Shown in pieces: positions 48,825 to 58,514 of a stretch of 64,000 nt of DNA. The DNA lies in assembly GCA_014384555.1 (NCBI GenBank), contig JACNFR010000050.1:1-64000 (forward strand), in the 5' to 3' direction. The position numbers were made by a program, and so were the translations under genes. The notes below the pieces were generated by a model. The model did not search any database. It worked only from the letters and a program-made list of their open reading frames with translations, and had not been told where the DNA came from. The stretch's first letter is position 1; each line of letters starts with the position of its first letter. Source of the DNA: Candidatus Nitrosopumilus sp. GTDB taxonomy: Archaea; Thermoproteota; Nitrososphaeria; Nitrososphaerales; Nitrosopumilaceae.

Positions 48825-50639
48825 ATGTCAACTAATCCAGAACGTGCTGTATCATATGTTCTAAACAAATCAGTTACAAACTATATGGACAAAGACGTAT
48901 TGATTCTCAGTCTAAACACACAGACAAGGGAAGCAGCTAGAATGTTACGTCACTATGAAACAGATGACATTATTGTTACAGATGAAAAAAATTTTCCAGT
49001 CGGAATTGTTACAGATGAAGACATTTTAAGTAAAGTTAGTGACGTTACAGTTTACGCCGAAGCTACAACATTGAAAGATATCATGAGTACACCGCTTATC
49101 ACAATTAATGAAAAATCTACACTCCAAGATGCACTGCATAAAATGAGAGACAACAACATTAGAAAACTTCCAGTTTTATCAAAAAAGAATCAAGTAATGG
49201 GTATGATTTTTCAAACAGTCATTGCAAATGTTATCAGAGATGCAACAGCTACTGCTCCACGTCTTCTTAGTCCTCCAGTAAAAGCAATCTTAGGAAATTT
49301 GGGCTTTGTATTACAATTTGCAGGCGTATTACTTCTTGTACCTGCAATTGTGGCTACAATGTTAGAAGATACAACCACAGCTACTGGAATTTACCTGACA
49401 ACAGTACTTTTGCTAGTAACAGGCTTTTTTTTGAATTCATATGGTGAAAAATCTAGTTTAAATCTTCAACAAGCGTCAGTTCTAGTCTTTTCGAGCCTAT
49501 TTTTACTGACTCTTTTTGGAACTGTTCCGTATCTGTATGTGTTACCAAGCGATGAAACTGATGTAGAAGTATTTAGTAATGCATTCTTTTCAAGTGCTGC
49601 AGGATTTACCACCGGTGGAATATCATTGTTTGAGGAGCCAGAAAAACTCTCTCAGAGTTTCACTTTCTTTAGAAGTTATACCCAACTTGTAGGAGGAATG
49701 AGTTTCATTTATTTGGTAATTACAGCGTTTTATCCAGAATCAAAATTACAATCAATGCGCGGTTTCATATCAGGCAGAACACTTCATATGAAAGAACTAT
49801 TCTTAACAATCACAGTTATCTTTTCCATATACATTGTAATTGTTGCATCTTTACTACATCTATTTCACGGCGGAAACATTATAGATAATTTCTCATTAGC
49901 TATGAGTACACTTGCAACAGGTGGATTCACACCCACATCGACAATTCTTGAAGAATTAGTTTGGCAAGAACATATCATCTTAATGGGCGCAATGATTCTA
50001 GGCGCATTACCATTTACATTCCACTATGCATTTGTAAGAAAAAAATTCCTTTCACCAAAACTTGGAAAAGAAGTGTTAACTTATTTTGCAATATTAGGAA
50101 GTGCAATAATTTTGTTTATTGGAATAAGCGGACTAGATCCATTACAAAGTGCATTTTATTCAGTTTCAGCTAGCACTACTGCAGGACTTCAAATTGATAG
50201 TCTTGCAGGATTAAATGGAGGAGCACACACTATTCTGATAATTTTAATGTTCATAGGAGGATGTGGATTTTCAACAGCAGGAGGTTTGAAAATATTCAGA
50301 CTGTTTCATCTTAAAGATGTTAGAGCATTACTTAGTAAAGTAAAACGTGCAGAACTATCACCACAGGCAAAAAAAGAAGTCATATCAACCCTAATCATTC
50401 TAGCCTTGTTTCCCACAATCTCAGCAATCGCAGGATTGCATCTAGCAGAAATCGAAGAAGTGCCATTTCAAGATGCATTTTTTGAGGCTGCGGGAGTAAT
50501 TACCACAGGAGGTCTTTCAGCAGGAGTAATTGATTTTGATACAGATCCTGCAACAAAAATTGTATTAGGATTTTTGATGATTTTTGGCAGATTGGAAATT
50601 ATTGCAATTATCTACATTTTTGTTCCTAAACTCAGCTAA
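48825..50639 (+). CDS. CBS-domain/TrkH-family potassium transporter fusion
   Basis: N-terminal CBS pair; TrkH filters SSAAGFTTGGIS, STLATGGFTPTS, SASTTAGLQ, AAGVITTGGLS. Confidence 0.85.
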   Translation: MSTNPERAVSYVLNKSVTNYMDKDVLILSLNTQTREAARMLRHYETDDIIVTDEKNFPVGIVTDEDILSKVSDVTVYAEATTLKDIMSTPLITINEKSTLQDALHKMRDNNIRKLPVLSKKNQVMGMIFQTVIANVIRDATATAPRLLSPPVKAILGNLGFVLQFAGVLLLVPAIVATMLEDTTTATGIYLTTVLLLVTGFFLNSYGEKSSLNLQQASVLVFSSLFLLTLFGTVPYLYVLPSDETDVEVFSNAFFSSAAGFTTGGISLFEEPEKLSQSFTFFRSYTQLVGGMSFIYLVITAFYPESKLQSMRGFISGRTLHMKELFLTITVIFSIYIVIVASLLHLFHGGNIIDNFSLAMSTLATGGFTPTSTILEELVWQEHIILMGAMILGALPFTFHYAFVRKKFLSPKLGKEVLTYFAILGSAIILFIGISGLDPLQSAFYSVSASTTAGLQIDSLAGLNGGAHTILIILMFIGGCGFSTAGGLKIFRLFHLKDVRALLSKVKRAELSPQAKKEVISTLIILALFPTISAIAGLHLAEIEEVPFQDAFFEAAGVITTGGLSAGVIDFDTDPATKIVLGFLMIFGRLEIIAIIYIFVPKLS

Positions 50640-50675
50640 GATAGAATTTAATTTCATAGAAATAAAATCAAAATT

Positions 50676-51503
50676 ATGACTGTAGATAATAAAAGTACAG
50701 GTAAAGGGAAAAAACTAATTATTTTTGGATTTGTAACTATTGCAATTCTATTTTGGATGTATAATAGATATCAAGATCCTGAATTATTTACGCCAAGTGC
50801 AATTGATTCAATTCAAAGAATTGCATTTGGATTTTACATCGTACTGGCAGTGGCTTTTGGAGGTATTGCTTTTGGAATGTATAGATACCATAAAGAAAAA
50901 GTAGCAATCAAAGGAAAAGATCTTTCAACAATAATAGCTCTAACCACATGGAATTCTAAATCCCGAAAAATCTTTGTTGCGGTTTTTATCGGATATGGAA
51001 TATTCTTCTCATTGGTTTCAGGAACATTGGTGTACCAACCAGAAGTGAGTTTTTCTTATCATTATGGAGCAGAAATTCCATCAGGATTTATTGCACCATG
51101 TTGTGATGGACCAGGATACATGCCAAAGATAATCATTTACTTAACTGACCATATAGGATTACAAATCATTCCAATAAATTTAGTCCTACAAGTAATTGTA
51201 TCGTATCTAGTTGGATTAAATGCTGCAATTGCAGTAAGTGCATATTCAATTTCAAAAAAAGGACGAGGAGCAAGTTCAATAGGAGCTGCTGCAGGTCTAT
51301 TCATCGCATGTCCAACTTGTGCAGGGACCTTTTTATCAATATTCATTGGAACCGCAAGCGGAATTGCATTATCTATTGCATTAACACAATTACAAACAGT
51401 GTTTATTGCAATATCAATTCCAATATTACTTGTAACACCATACATTATGGCAAAAAAATTAAGAAATGCCGATGGAAGTTGTAAAATAGATAATACTAGA
51501 TGA
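50676..51503 (+). CDS. Polytopic membrane protein with Cys pairs
   Basis: Multiple TM helices; APCCDGPGY and CPTCAGTFLS. Confidence 0.65.
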   Translation: MTVDNKSTGKGKKLIIFGFVTIAILFWMYNRYQDPELFTPSAIDSIQRIAFGFYIVLAVAFGGIAFGMYRYHKEKVAIKGKDLSTIIALTTWNSKSRKIFVAVFIGYGIFFSLVSGTLVYQPEVSFSYHYGAEIPSGFIAPCCDGPGYMPKIIIYLTDHIGLQIIPINLVLQVIVSYLVGLNAAIAVSAYSISKKGRGASSIGAAAGLFIACPTCAGTFLSIFIGTASGIALSIALTQLQTVFIAISIPILLVTPYIMAKKLRNADGSCKIDNTR

Positions 51504-51747
51504 ATTTTTTTACTTCAGGATTTTTATGATTTCCAATATCATAGCCATCACGTCTAAGAAATTTTAGAGTCAATTTGTAAATAATCTCATCATGATCAAC
51601 CTTCTCCAATATTTCACTCCACAATACTTTTCCATTATCTTCTATGCGTTTTCTAAAATCAGGATTCATAGATTCTGCCATATCTCTACACTGATCAAAG
51701 GTTTTTCCATTTTTATAAGCACGAACTCGACTATCGCAGCTATCCAT
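51496..51747 (-). CDS. Hypothetical protein
   Basis: 83 aa ORF. Confidence 0.55.
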   Translation of the reverse strand: MDSCDSRVRAYKNGKTFDQCRDMAESMNPDFRKRIEDNGKVLWSEILEKVDHDEIIYKLTLKFLRRDGYDIGNHKNPEVKKFI

Positions 51748-51824
51748 GTTTAATTTTCGTCAAAATTGTAAATAAACCTAGTTTGTAGGCTTTCAAACAA
51801 ATACTAGCATTGAGATTCTAAAAC

Positions 51825-52058
51825 ATGGCAATCAAATCAACTGAAGAATACATTGATTTTTTCACCAATCTAAACATGGGAGAAAACGTTCCACTTTTGA
51901 GTTTTGTAAATAATGAAAGGATGGTACTCAAACAGAAATTAGAGTACAAAAATTTAGAAAAGGAGCCTATCCAGTTAGGAATTAAGATTTTAGAGGATTT
52001 AATTTTAGAAATTAACAAGGACGGAGAAAAAGCAGTACTAGAGAAATATCAAAAATAA
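51825..52058 (+). CDS. Hypothetical small protein
   Basis: 77 aa ORF. Confidence 0.5.
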   Translation: MAIKSTEEYIDFFTNLNMGENVPLLSFVNNERMVLKQKLEYKNLEKEPIQLGIKILEDLILEINKDGEKAVLEKYQK

Positions 52059-52073
52059 ATTTAGGAGAAAATA

Positions 52074-52640
52074 ATGGACAAAAATTCAGAGATTATTAAA
52101 ACAGAGATTATCAGAATACTAAACGAAAATGGAAAGACCAGAGGTACAGAACTTGCCAAAAGGGTAATTGAAAAAGTAGGTAATGAGAAAATAGTCTATA
52201 GAGAAATCAGTGCACTTGTAGAAGCAGGAGAAATTGACAAAAAAGTACACAGTAGATCCCATATTGAATATGAGTTGATCAACCTTTCTGAATCAGTCAG
52301 CACGCAACTCAAAAATTTGCATAAAGAAATAGAAATGATTTATGAAGAAATTGTAAGTTTTGAAATTAGAATAAAAGAAGAAAAATATTCATTTCATGAA
52401 AGGCTAAGATCAATCATTCATCAAATCAATATTGTACAGGCAACGGATGGAATAATGAAACTATTATCATATTATCCAGCTTTTAGAAAGGACCAAATGT
52501 ACTCACAAATTACCCGAAAAATTAATGATTGTTGGGAAACAATCATGAGCAGCATAATGCATCAACAAGAAGGAGATTTTCTTAACGAAGTTCTTGCAAA
52601 TTTAAGAATATCACAAACGGATTCAAAGAACGTCAACTAG
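52074..52640 (+). CDS. Hypothetical winged-helix-like/helical protein
   Basis: RILNENGKTRGTELAKRVIEKVGNEKIVYREISALVEAGEIDKK. Confidence 0.6.
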   Translation: MDKNSEIIKTEIIRILNENGKTRGTELAKRVIEKVGNEKIVYREISALVEAGEIDKKVHSRSHIEYELINLSESVSTQLKNLHKEIEMIYEEIVSFEIRIKEEKYSFHERLRSIIHQINIVQATDGIMKLLSYYPAFRKDQMYSQITRKINDCWETIMSSIMHQQEGDFLNEVLANLRISQTDSKNVN

Positions 52641-52909
52641 AAATTTTTTAATTTTTCAACAATTACTTTAAGGATTTCTTCATCATCAAGTAAAATTAAT
52701 GGGAAATTATTTTCTTCACTTGCCTTACGAAATTCAGTATCTTTTGTGACTATAATCATGTCATTTTCACGAGCATAGTTGATAATAGAGTAATCTGAAG
52801 CAAGTTTTTTTCCTTCTAGTTGCAATTTTCGTACACTATAAGCATCAAATCCCAATCCCTTTAGTTTCTCATCCATTCCATCTAAATTTTCATCAACTAG
52901 AATTTTCAT
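52637..52909 (-). CDS. DUF5615 PIN-like (toxin-type) protein
   Basis: MKILVDENLDGMDEKLKGLGFDAYSV...IIVTKDTEFRKA...PLILL. Confidence 0.75.
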   Translation of the reverse strand: MKILVDENLDGMDEKLKGLGFDAYSVRKLQLEGKKLASDYSIINYARENDMIIVTKDTEFRKASEENNFPLILLDDEEILKVIVEKLKNF

Positions 52910-52971
52910 ATCAATTAATTATTTAATTTCAATATTAGTGTAAAACATTTTCATACCAAACAAGATGAAAT

Positions 52972-53373
52972 TTAAAATCCGTGAAATTCAGACCACTGAT
53001 TGCCAAGTTTGTCAATTATCTTCCAACCAAGTCTATCAATGTTAACACCGGGTTCTGCAATTACCAAAACGACATGTTTCCCAAGAGGAAAGCTCATTAT
53101 CACAACTTTTTCTCTTCTAGAAGAAGAATACTTTACTCTACCCAAATTGGCATCAAATCCAGATCTATTTGCCACTCTATGAGCTAATTCCTGAAACATT
53201 TGTCGTCTTTCAGCATCACTTTCAAAAGGAACTAGTCCCGCCTTCATGTCACCTGCTACCAATTGACCAGAGCTATCAACGAGTCCACAAAATCTTATTT
53301 CAGGCTCTAACAAAATATTACTTATTTTACTTTTGATATCTTCAACTGGAAATTTTTCATCAGTCATGTACAA
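52972..53373 (-). CDS. DUF6659-like thaumarchaeal protein
   Basis: Paralogous to 54558-54935: EIRFCGLVDSSGQLV...RRQMFQELAHR...LGRVKYSSSRREKVVIMSFP. Confidence 0.6.
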   Translation of the reverse strand: MYMTDEKFPVEDIKSKISNILLEPEIRFCGLVDSSGQLVAGDMKAGLVPFESDAERRQMFQELAHRVANRSGFDANLGRVKYSSSRREKVVIMSFPLGKHVVLVIAEPGVNIDRLGWKIIDKLGNQWSEFHGF

Positions 53374-53477
53374 GTAAATATAATTTCATTATATTTAATC
53401 AAATTCACTTAAAATGTACATCTATGATATCAAAATGCATAACAGTCCATATAGGGGATTTTTACAGATGCAACATG

Positions 53478-53714
53478 ATACAAGGCGCACCAAAATATGT
53501 AATGATTGCATTTTTTGCATTAGGTGTTTTGTTTGTAGGATTTTCATTGTGGGCATTATTCCTTACGGACATTCCACAAGAACAATTTCTAGAAGATCCT
53601 AGATTTGAAGAAGAGTATGTGAAATATTACGAGTGGACTATTCTATTTGGTACGGCATTAATCGGAATTGGTTGGATTATTGCATTTTTAGGTCGTAAAA
53701 TGACACGAAGATAA
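53478..53714 (+). CDS. Small two-TM membrane protein
   Basis: MIQGAPKYVMIAFFALGVLFVGFSLWALFL...; internal start of ORF 53424-53714. Confidence 0.55.
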   Translation: MQGAPKYVMIAFFALGVLFVGFSLWALFLTDIPQEQFLEDPRFEEEYVKYYEWTILFGTALIGIGWIIAFLGRKMTRR

Positions 53715-53757
53715 AAAAACCACCAAGTACTTATTTTCAATTAAATCATAATTAGTA

Positions 53758-53991
53758 TTGGATGTAAAAGATGAGGATACATCAGAAGAATCTAAAAAAA
53801 ATCATATTTCATATTACAGATCACTCAATAAAGTAATCTCAGAAATTAAAGAAGAAAAAGAACAGGAAGGAGAACCCGCAATTAAAAATCACCTAGATAA
53901 AAGAATTGAAGCCATGGAGAAAGACAAAGAAAGAATAAGAGACATGTTTCCAAATATCAAAGAAGAGGAATGGAATGGCAACACCAACTGA
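53758..53991 (+). CDS. Small charged coiled-coil protein
   Basis: 77 aa; overlaps the next ORF. Confidence 0.5.
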   Translation: MDVKDEDTSEESKKNHISYYRSLNKVISEIKEEKEQEGEPAIKNHLDKRIEAMEKDKERIRDMFPNIKEEEWNGNTN

Positions 53992-54181
53992 GAAAAATCA
54001 CAACAAACATCTAGATTTACTTCACGATTACAAAATACACCTTGTAAAATACATAGAAATCTTAGAAAGAATGGATAAACAATCAGAATTTGCAAAAGAA
54101 TGGAATTTGACGACGATAAAAGAAAGAAAACAAGAAATACAAGTAATAGATAAAATCTTGAAAAATTTGATACGATTTTAA
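53975..54181 (+). CDS. Small helical protein
   Basis: 68 aa; start overlaps the previous ORF. Confidence 0.5.
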   Translation: MATPTEKNHNKHLDLLHDYKIHLVKYIEILERMDKQSEFAKEWNLTTIKERKQEIQVIDKILKNLIRF

Positions 54182-54531
54182 TGGTGATTTTTTTGAGTCA
54201 AATCATAAAGAGCAACACAGAATTCATCAAGATGTTCAGAAGATATTCCATCAAACCAAGCAAGTTCTTTATCAATACTAAATCCTTGGAAATCGAATTT
54301 TGTATTTGATTTAACATACTCCATTTCATTTTCAACTAGTTTTTGAATATCATCTTGTTCAGGTTTTGATAATTCATAGTCACAGGTCATCAAATCGATC
54401 TGAACAAAATAATTTTTGTGTGATGGACTGGTTTTTGCTTTGATGAACGGTTTGTTTTGTTGCTGACACTCACGATAATGTTTATCGTATTCAAACATTT
54501 TTGAATCACCCAAGTATTTGTGAAATGTCAT
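54178..54531 (-). CDS. Hypothetical protein
   Basis: 117 aa ORF. Confidence 0.55.
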   Translation of the reverse strand: MTFHKYLGDSKMFEYDKHYRECQQQNKPFIKAKTSPSHKNYFVQIDLMTCDYELSKPEQDDIQKLVENEMEYVKSNTKFDFQGFSIDKELAWFDGISSEHLDEFCVALYDLTQKNHH

Positions 54532-54557
54532 AGCGATAAATCTAAAATTTTAGACTA

Positions 54558-54935
54558 TTAAAGATCAGCAGTAATTTTTTTAATTTTGGTAATTAATCTG
54601 ATTTTGGTATTTATTGGCATTTCAGGCTCCATTGTAAAATATACAATATTTCTTTTAGTGTAAATTACCATCTGAGAAACTTTTTCTCTTTCAACATGAA
54701 CGTATCTCACTTTTCCAAGAGATCTATCAAATTCTTTTCTCATTGAACGTCTTTGAGCAACTTGTTTACAGAAATGCTCTTCTTCTTTTTGAGATTTAAG
54801 ATTAGTTTTTCCCATTTTCATAATGGCTTCTCGAATGTTACCTTTTGCATCTATAATAGCGGCAAATCTCATTTTAGTATCTAATTTGAGAATTTTTTGA
54901 ACTACATCAAGCAAATCGACTTTTTTTTCTGCCAT
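54558..54935 (-). CDS. DUF6659-like thaumarchaeal protein
   Basis: KMRFAAIIDAKGNIR...KQVAQRRSMRKEFDRSLGKVRYVHVEREKVSQMVIY. Confidence 0.6.
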   Translation of the reverse strand: MAEKKVDLLDVVQKILKLDTKMRFAAIIDAKGNIREAIMKMGKTNLKSQKEEEHFCKQVAQRRSMRKEFDRSLGKVRYVHVEREKVSQMVIYTKRNIVYFTMEPEMPINTKIRLITKIKKITADL

Positions 54936-55034
54936 AACTAGAAAAAATCTTTTACTAAATATAAGCTATCAAATGTTTCAAAAAAACAAATTTTTCAAGA
55001 CAGAATTAAATTTCATTATATACACATAGAAAAG

Positions 55035-55652
55035 ATGAGAGAGGCCATTTCAAATATTCTAGAAAAATTAGAAGAGCAATCCAGTCTTGAAAAAACAAGA
55101 AAAGTGGACATACCTCAACAGGACAGAATGCTTGCAATTACAAAAGAAACAGGCGAATTACTAAACATGATTTTACGCCTAAAAAATGCTAAAAATATGC
55201 TAGAAGTTGGTACATCTGCAGGATATTCTACAATATGGTGTGCAGAGGCGATTTCAGAAAATTCAGGAAAAATAATAACAATTGAACAAAATCCAGATAA
55301 AATTAAAAGAGCAAACGATAATTTTCAAAAAGCCGAGATAGCAGACAATATAATCATAAAAGAAGGAGCGGCGATCAATATACTAAAAAAATTAAACATA
55401 AAAGTGAAAAATCAGAATTTTTTTGATTTTGTTTTAATTGATGCAGATAAAGAGAACATCATAGAGTATTTTGATTTGATTTTACCAATGGTTGCTATCG
55501 GAGGAGTAATTATTACGGACAATATGTTATATCCTGAAAAATATAGACAAGAGATGAAAAAACTCTCAAATCATATAAAAAAAAATCCAAAAGTTAGAAC
55601 AACAACATCACCAGTTGGCAATGGTGAAGAAATCACGATCAAAATAAAATAA
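55035..55652 (+). CDS. Class I SAM O-methyltransferase
   Basis: MLEVGTSAGYSTIWCAEAI...FVLIDADKENIIEYFDLIL. Confidence 0.85.
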   Translation: MREAISNILEKLEEQSSLEKTRKVDIPQQDRMLAITKETGELLNMILRLKNAKNMLEVGTSAGYSTIWCAEAISENSGKIITIEQNPDKIKRANDNFQKAEIADNIIIKEGAAINILKKLNIKVKNQNFFDFVLIDADKENIIEYFDLILPMVAIGGVIITDNMLYPEKYRQEMKKLSNHIKKNPKVRTTTSPVGNGEEITIKIK

Positions 55653-57107
55653 TTATTTCTTTTCACTAGTTTTCTTTTGTACAGGTTTTTTAGTTGTCTT
55701 TTTTATTGAAGATTTTTTTGCAATAGATTTTAGTTTTTTATCTTTCTCATCAATCTGTTTTTTTAATTTTTGTTGTTTTTCTTTTAATTTTTTGTTTTTG
55801 ATTTTAATTTGAGATTCTATTTTTTCTCGTTTCTTTTTTAAAGATTCGTATAATTTTTCTTCATTTTTTATTTGTTTAGTTAGTTGAGTTTGAGATTTTA
55901 ATTTTAATTTTTCATCTTCAGTCTTTTTTGCGATTAATTCTTTTTCTTTAGCAATGACATTAAGGAGATTAAGCCTATTTTGTTTTGTTTTTATCAAACC
56001 CTGTTCCTGTGTAGCAATTAATTTTTTTAGCTTTTCAGATTCAGCAAATTTTACTTTTTCTTCATTCACTTGAGAGACAATATCATCATAATCTTGCTTG
56101 GTCTTTTCTAATTCTAATTGTTTTGATTTGATGTCATGGGCAATTTGTGCCTGCTCTAAAAGTCTAGATTTTTGCTCTGATGCCATTTTACCCAATAATT
56201 CCTGCTCACGAATAACCTGTTTTTCAATTTTCTCTTGTTCTAGTTGGGCTTGTACAAGTTGTCTTTTTTGTGACAAAAGATCTCTTGAAATTTTAATTTT
56301 TTCAGAATCGATTTTCTTAATAATTAAAGCACGTTCTTTTTTGACTTTTTCAAGCTCTTCTTTTTGTACGATAATTTCATGGGATAATTTTGTCTGAGTT
56401 TCAATTTTAATTCGCTCTTCTTTAATTTGTGATTCCAGTGAAGATTTTTCTTTAGTAATTTTTTCCTCATATTCTTTTCTATGAGATATCAACTGAGACA
56501 AGTTAGAACGTTGTAGATCAATTTCATTGTTAATTTTTATCTGAGTTTCAATTTTCTTTTGCTCATCTGAAATATTTTTAGAAATTTTTTCTAATTCTTC
56601 AGGTTTATTCTCAGGAGACCATCCTTTTGGCATTGAACCTGAAATTTTTTCTATAACTTTTGGCTCTGGAGTTTTTTCTATAACTTTTGATAAAACATTT
56701 TCAGGAGTTATTTCAACAATAGTTTCTGCAGCAGTTTCAATAATAGATTCAGGATTAGATGAGTTTATTTTTGATTCAAGATAAATTGTATCAGAGTTGT
56801 ATAATGGCTTGTTATTTAATAGTGCATCATAGATAGATTGTAATCTACCAGAATCTCCGTTGCCAGAATCAATAAGATCCTTAACTTTGGGAAGTATGTT
56901 ATTTTCTTCTTTAGGCTCTTCTTCAACAGAAAATGTAGAATTTAATTTATTTTCAAGATAAATTGTATCAGAGTTGTATAATGGCTTGTTATTTTTCAAG
57001 AATTCCAGTATATGGTATAATCGTCCAACATCACCATTTCCAGTATTGATAAGCGAATCAACTTTTGCAATTGTTTGTGAAAGGGACAGATGTTTTAGTT
57101 CAGTCAT
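55653..57107 (-). CDS. Long coiled-coil protein with two N-terminal repeat modules
   Basis: Two modules ...NNKPLYNSDTIYLE(N/S)K(L/I)NS... then Lys/Glu/Gln coiled coil. Confidence 0.7.
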   Translation of the reverse strand: MTELKHLSLSQTIAKVDSLINTGNGDVGRLYHILEFLKNNKPLYNSDTIYLENKLNSTFSVEEEPKEENNILPKVKDLIDSGNGDSGRLQSIYDALLNNKPLYNSDTIYLESKINSSNPESIIETAAETIVEITPENVLSKVIEKTPEPKVIEKISGSMPKGWSPENKPEELEKISKNISDEQKKIETQIKINNEIDLQRSNLSQLISHRKEYEEKITKEKSSLESQIKEERIKIETQTKLSHEIIVQKEELEKVKKERALIIKKIDSEKIKISRDLLSQKRQLVQAQLEQEKIEKQVIREQELLGKMASEQKSRLLEQAQIAHDIKSKQLELEKTKQDYDDIVSQVNEEKVKFAESEKLKKLIATQEQGLIKTKQNRLNLLNVIAKEKELIAKKTEDEKLKLKSQTQLTKQIKNEEKLYESLKKKREKIESQIKIKNKKLKEKQQKLKKQIDEKDKKLKSIAKKSSIKKTTKKPVQKKTSEKK

Positions 57108-57247
57108 TTCTCCTTCTGATTAATTTTTAATTGAATCTAGTAAAATAACTTTTTAAAAGTTATTCACTCAAAAATGAATTTTAGATGATTAATGTAGAAA
57201 ATTATGATCGTGAAGCAATCATGCCTATTTTTGAGACGATTTCAGAG

Positions 57248-58078
57248 TTAGATCTTTATTTTTGATTTTTGAGTCAGAATTATAATAGAAATAATAGATA
57301 TGACAAGAATCATCATAGTTATTGAACCAAATTCAGGAATTACATGTGCCCCCATGATTTTAATTTCTTTTGAATGAGGTAAGATTGGAATAATTAATTT
57401 TGTTCCAGTATTAGTTTCTTCAATTTCAAAATCAATCATTTCCCCATCCACCCATACAGTATTTGGATTCTCAATTAGTTCTGGAGGTAAAATGATGATT
57501 AATTGTTCATTATCAGTATCTCCTGAAATTGTAAATGTCAAAGTTTTTTCATCTGGATTTACATGAACAGCTTTTTGTAAATTAGTATCCAAGATGTATT
57601 TTATTTTAAAACCTAAGCCATCATCAGAGTATCCTGATGCCACTCCATCAATAGTTTGAACACTTCCAGGATTAGTTGTCACATGTACTACTCCATTCAT
57701 GTAAGGGTGAAGACTACAAAAATAGTAAAAATCTCCCTGATCATTGAATTGCCTAGTATACGATTTTCCTGCAGTAAAAAAACCACTATCAAATATACCA
57801 TCTACCTCAAAATCACCAGTTTCAATGCTTGATGCAGACACAGATGTTATGGTATGAAAAGCACTATCGCCATTACTCCAAGTAATAGAATCACCAGGAT
57901 ATATGGTAATTTCGCCAGTTGTTACCCCGGTGTTTTTCTCAGACCAAAAGAAAGGAGCCCCAGGATCTGATGCACCGCTAGGGATTTTAATCTCATGTTC
58001 TGTTTGTGCAAAAATCTCAATAGTAGTTGGGATTGTAAATAAAAATGCAATTGACAAGAAAATAAACAAATTATTCAT
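57248..58078 (-). CDS. Secreted cupredoxin with PEFG-CTERM sorting signal
   Basis: Signal peptide, FYYFCSLHPYMNGVVHV type 1 Cu motif, VIPEFGSITMMILVISIISIIILTQKSKIKI. Confidence 0.82.
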   Translation of the reverse strand: MNNLFIFLSIAFLFTIPTTIEIFAQTEHEIKIPSGASDPGAPFFWSEKNTGVTTGEITIYPGDSITWSNGDSAFHTITSVSASSIETGDFEVDGIFDSGFFTAGKSYTRQFNDQGDFYYFCSLHPYMNGVVHVTTNPGSVQTIDGVASGYSDDGLGFKIKYILDTNLQKAVHVNPDEKTLTFTISGDTDNEQLIIILPPELIENPNTVWVDGEMIDFEIEETNTGTKLIIPILPHSKEIKIMGAHVIPEFGSITMMILVISIISIIILTQKSKIKI

Positions 58079-58177
58079 AATGATTGAATTTCAAATTAAC
58101 TAAAAGAGGTTTCGATGTTCATTAAGGTACACATTTTTGTTCTTGTTATTTATTAATCAGAAAAAAACAATCAAAAT

Positions 58178-58402
58178 ATGAAAATGAGTATAGTAATTGC
58201 AATTACAGGGTTAGGCATGTTTGCTTCAGGTCTAATAATGTTCTATTCAATTGAATTGGGACAAACAGAAGAAGTACCGCGATTTATCAAAAATGCAGGA
58301 ACATTTGTAGGAATAAGTGGTATGGGGGTATTTCTAGCAGGAGTTTTGCTATATTTGATTAATAAAAACGAGCCACAAATAAAAGAACACTCTGATGTTT
58401 AG
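58178..58402 (+). CDS. Small two-TM membrane protein
   Basis: 74 aa hydrophobic ORF. Confidence 0.55.
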   Translation: MKMSIVIAITGLGMFASGLIMFYSIELGQTEEVPRFIKNAGTFVGISGMGVFLAGVLLYLINKNEPQIKEHSDV

Positions 58403-58514
58403 ATCAAAATGACAAATTCAAGTATTCGTCTAAATCGATAAATTAGAAACAAGCAAAACTATTTGAATTAATTTAAAAACTAAATTATACTAACACATAG
58501 AAAAAAAATAAGAA

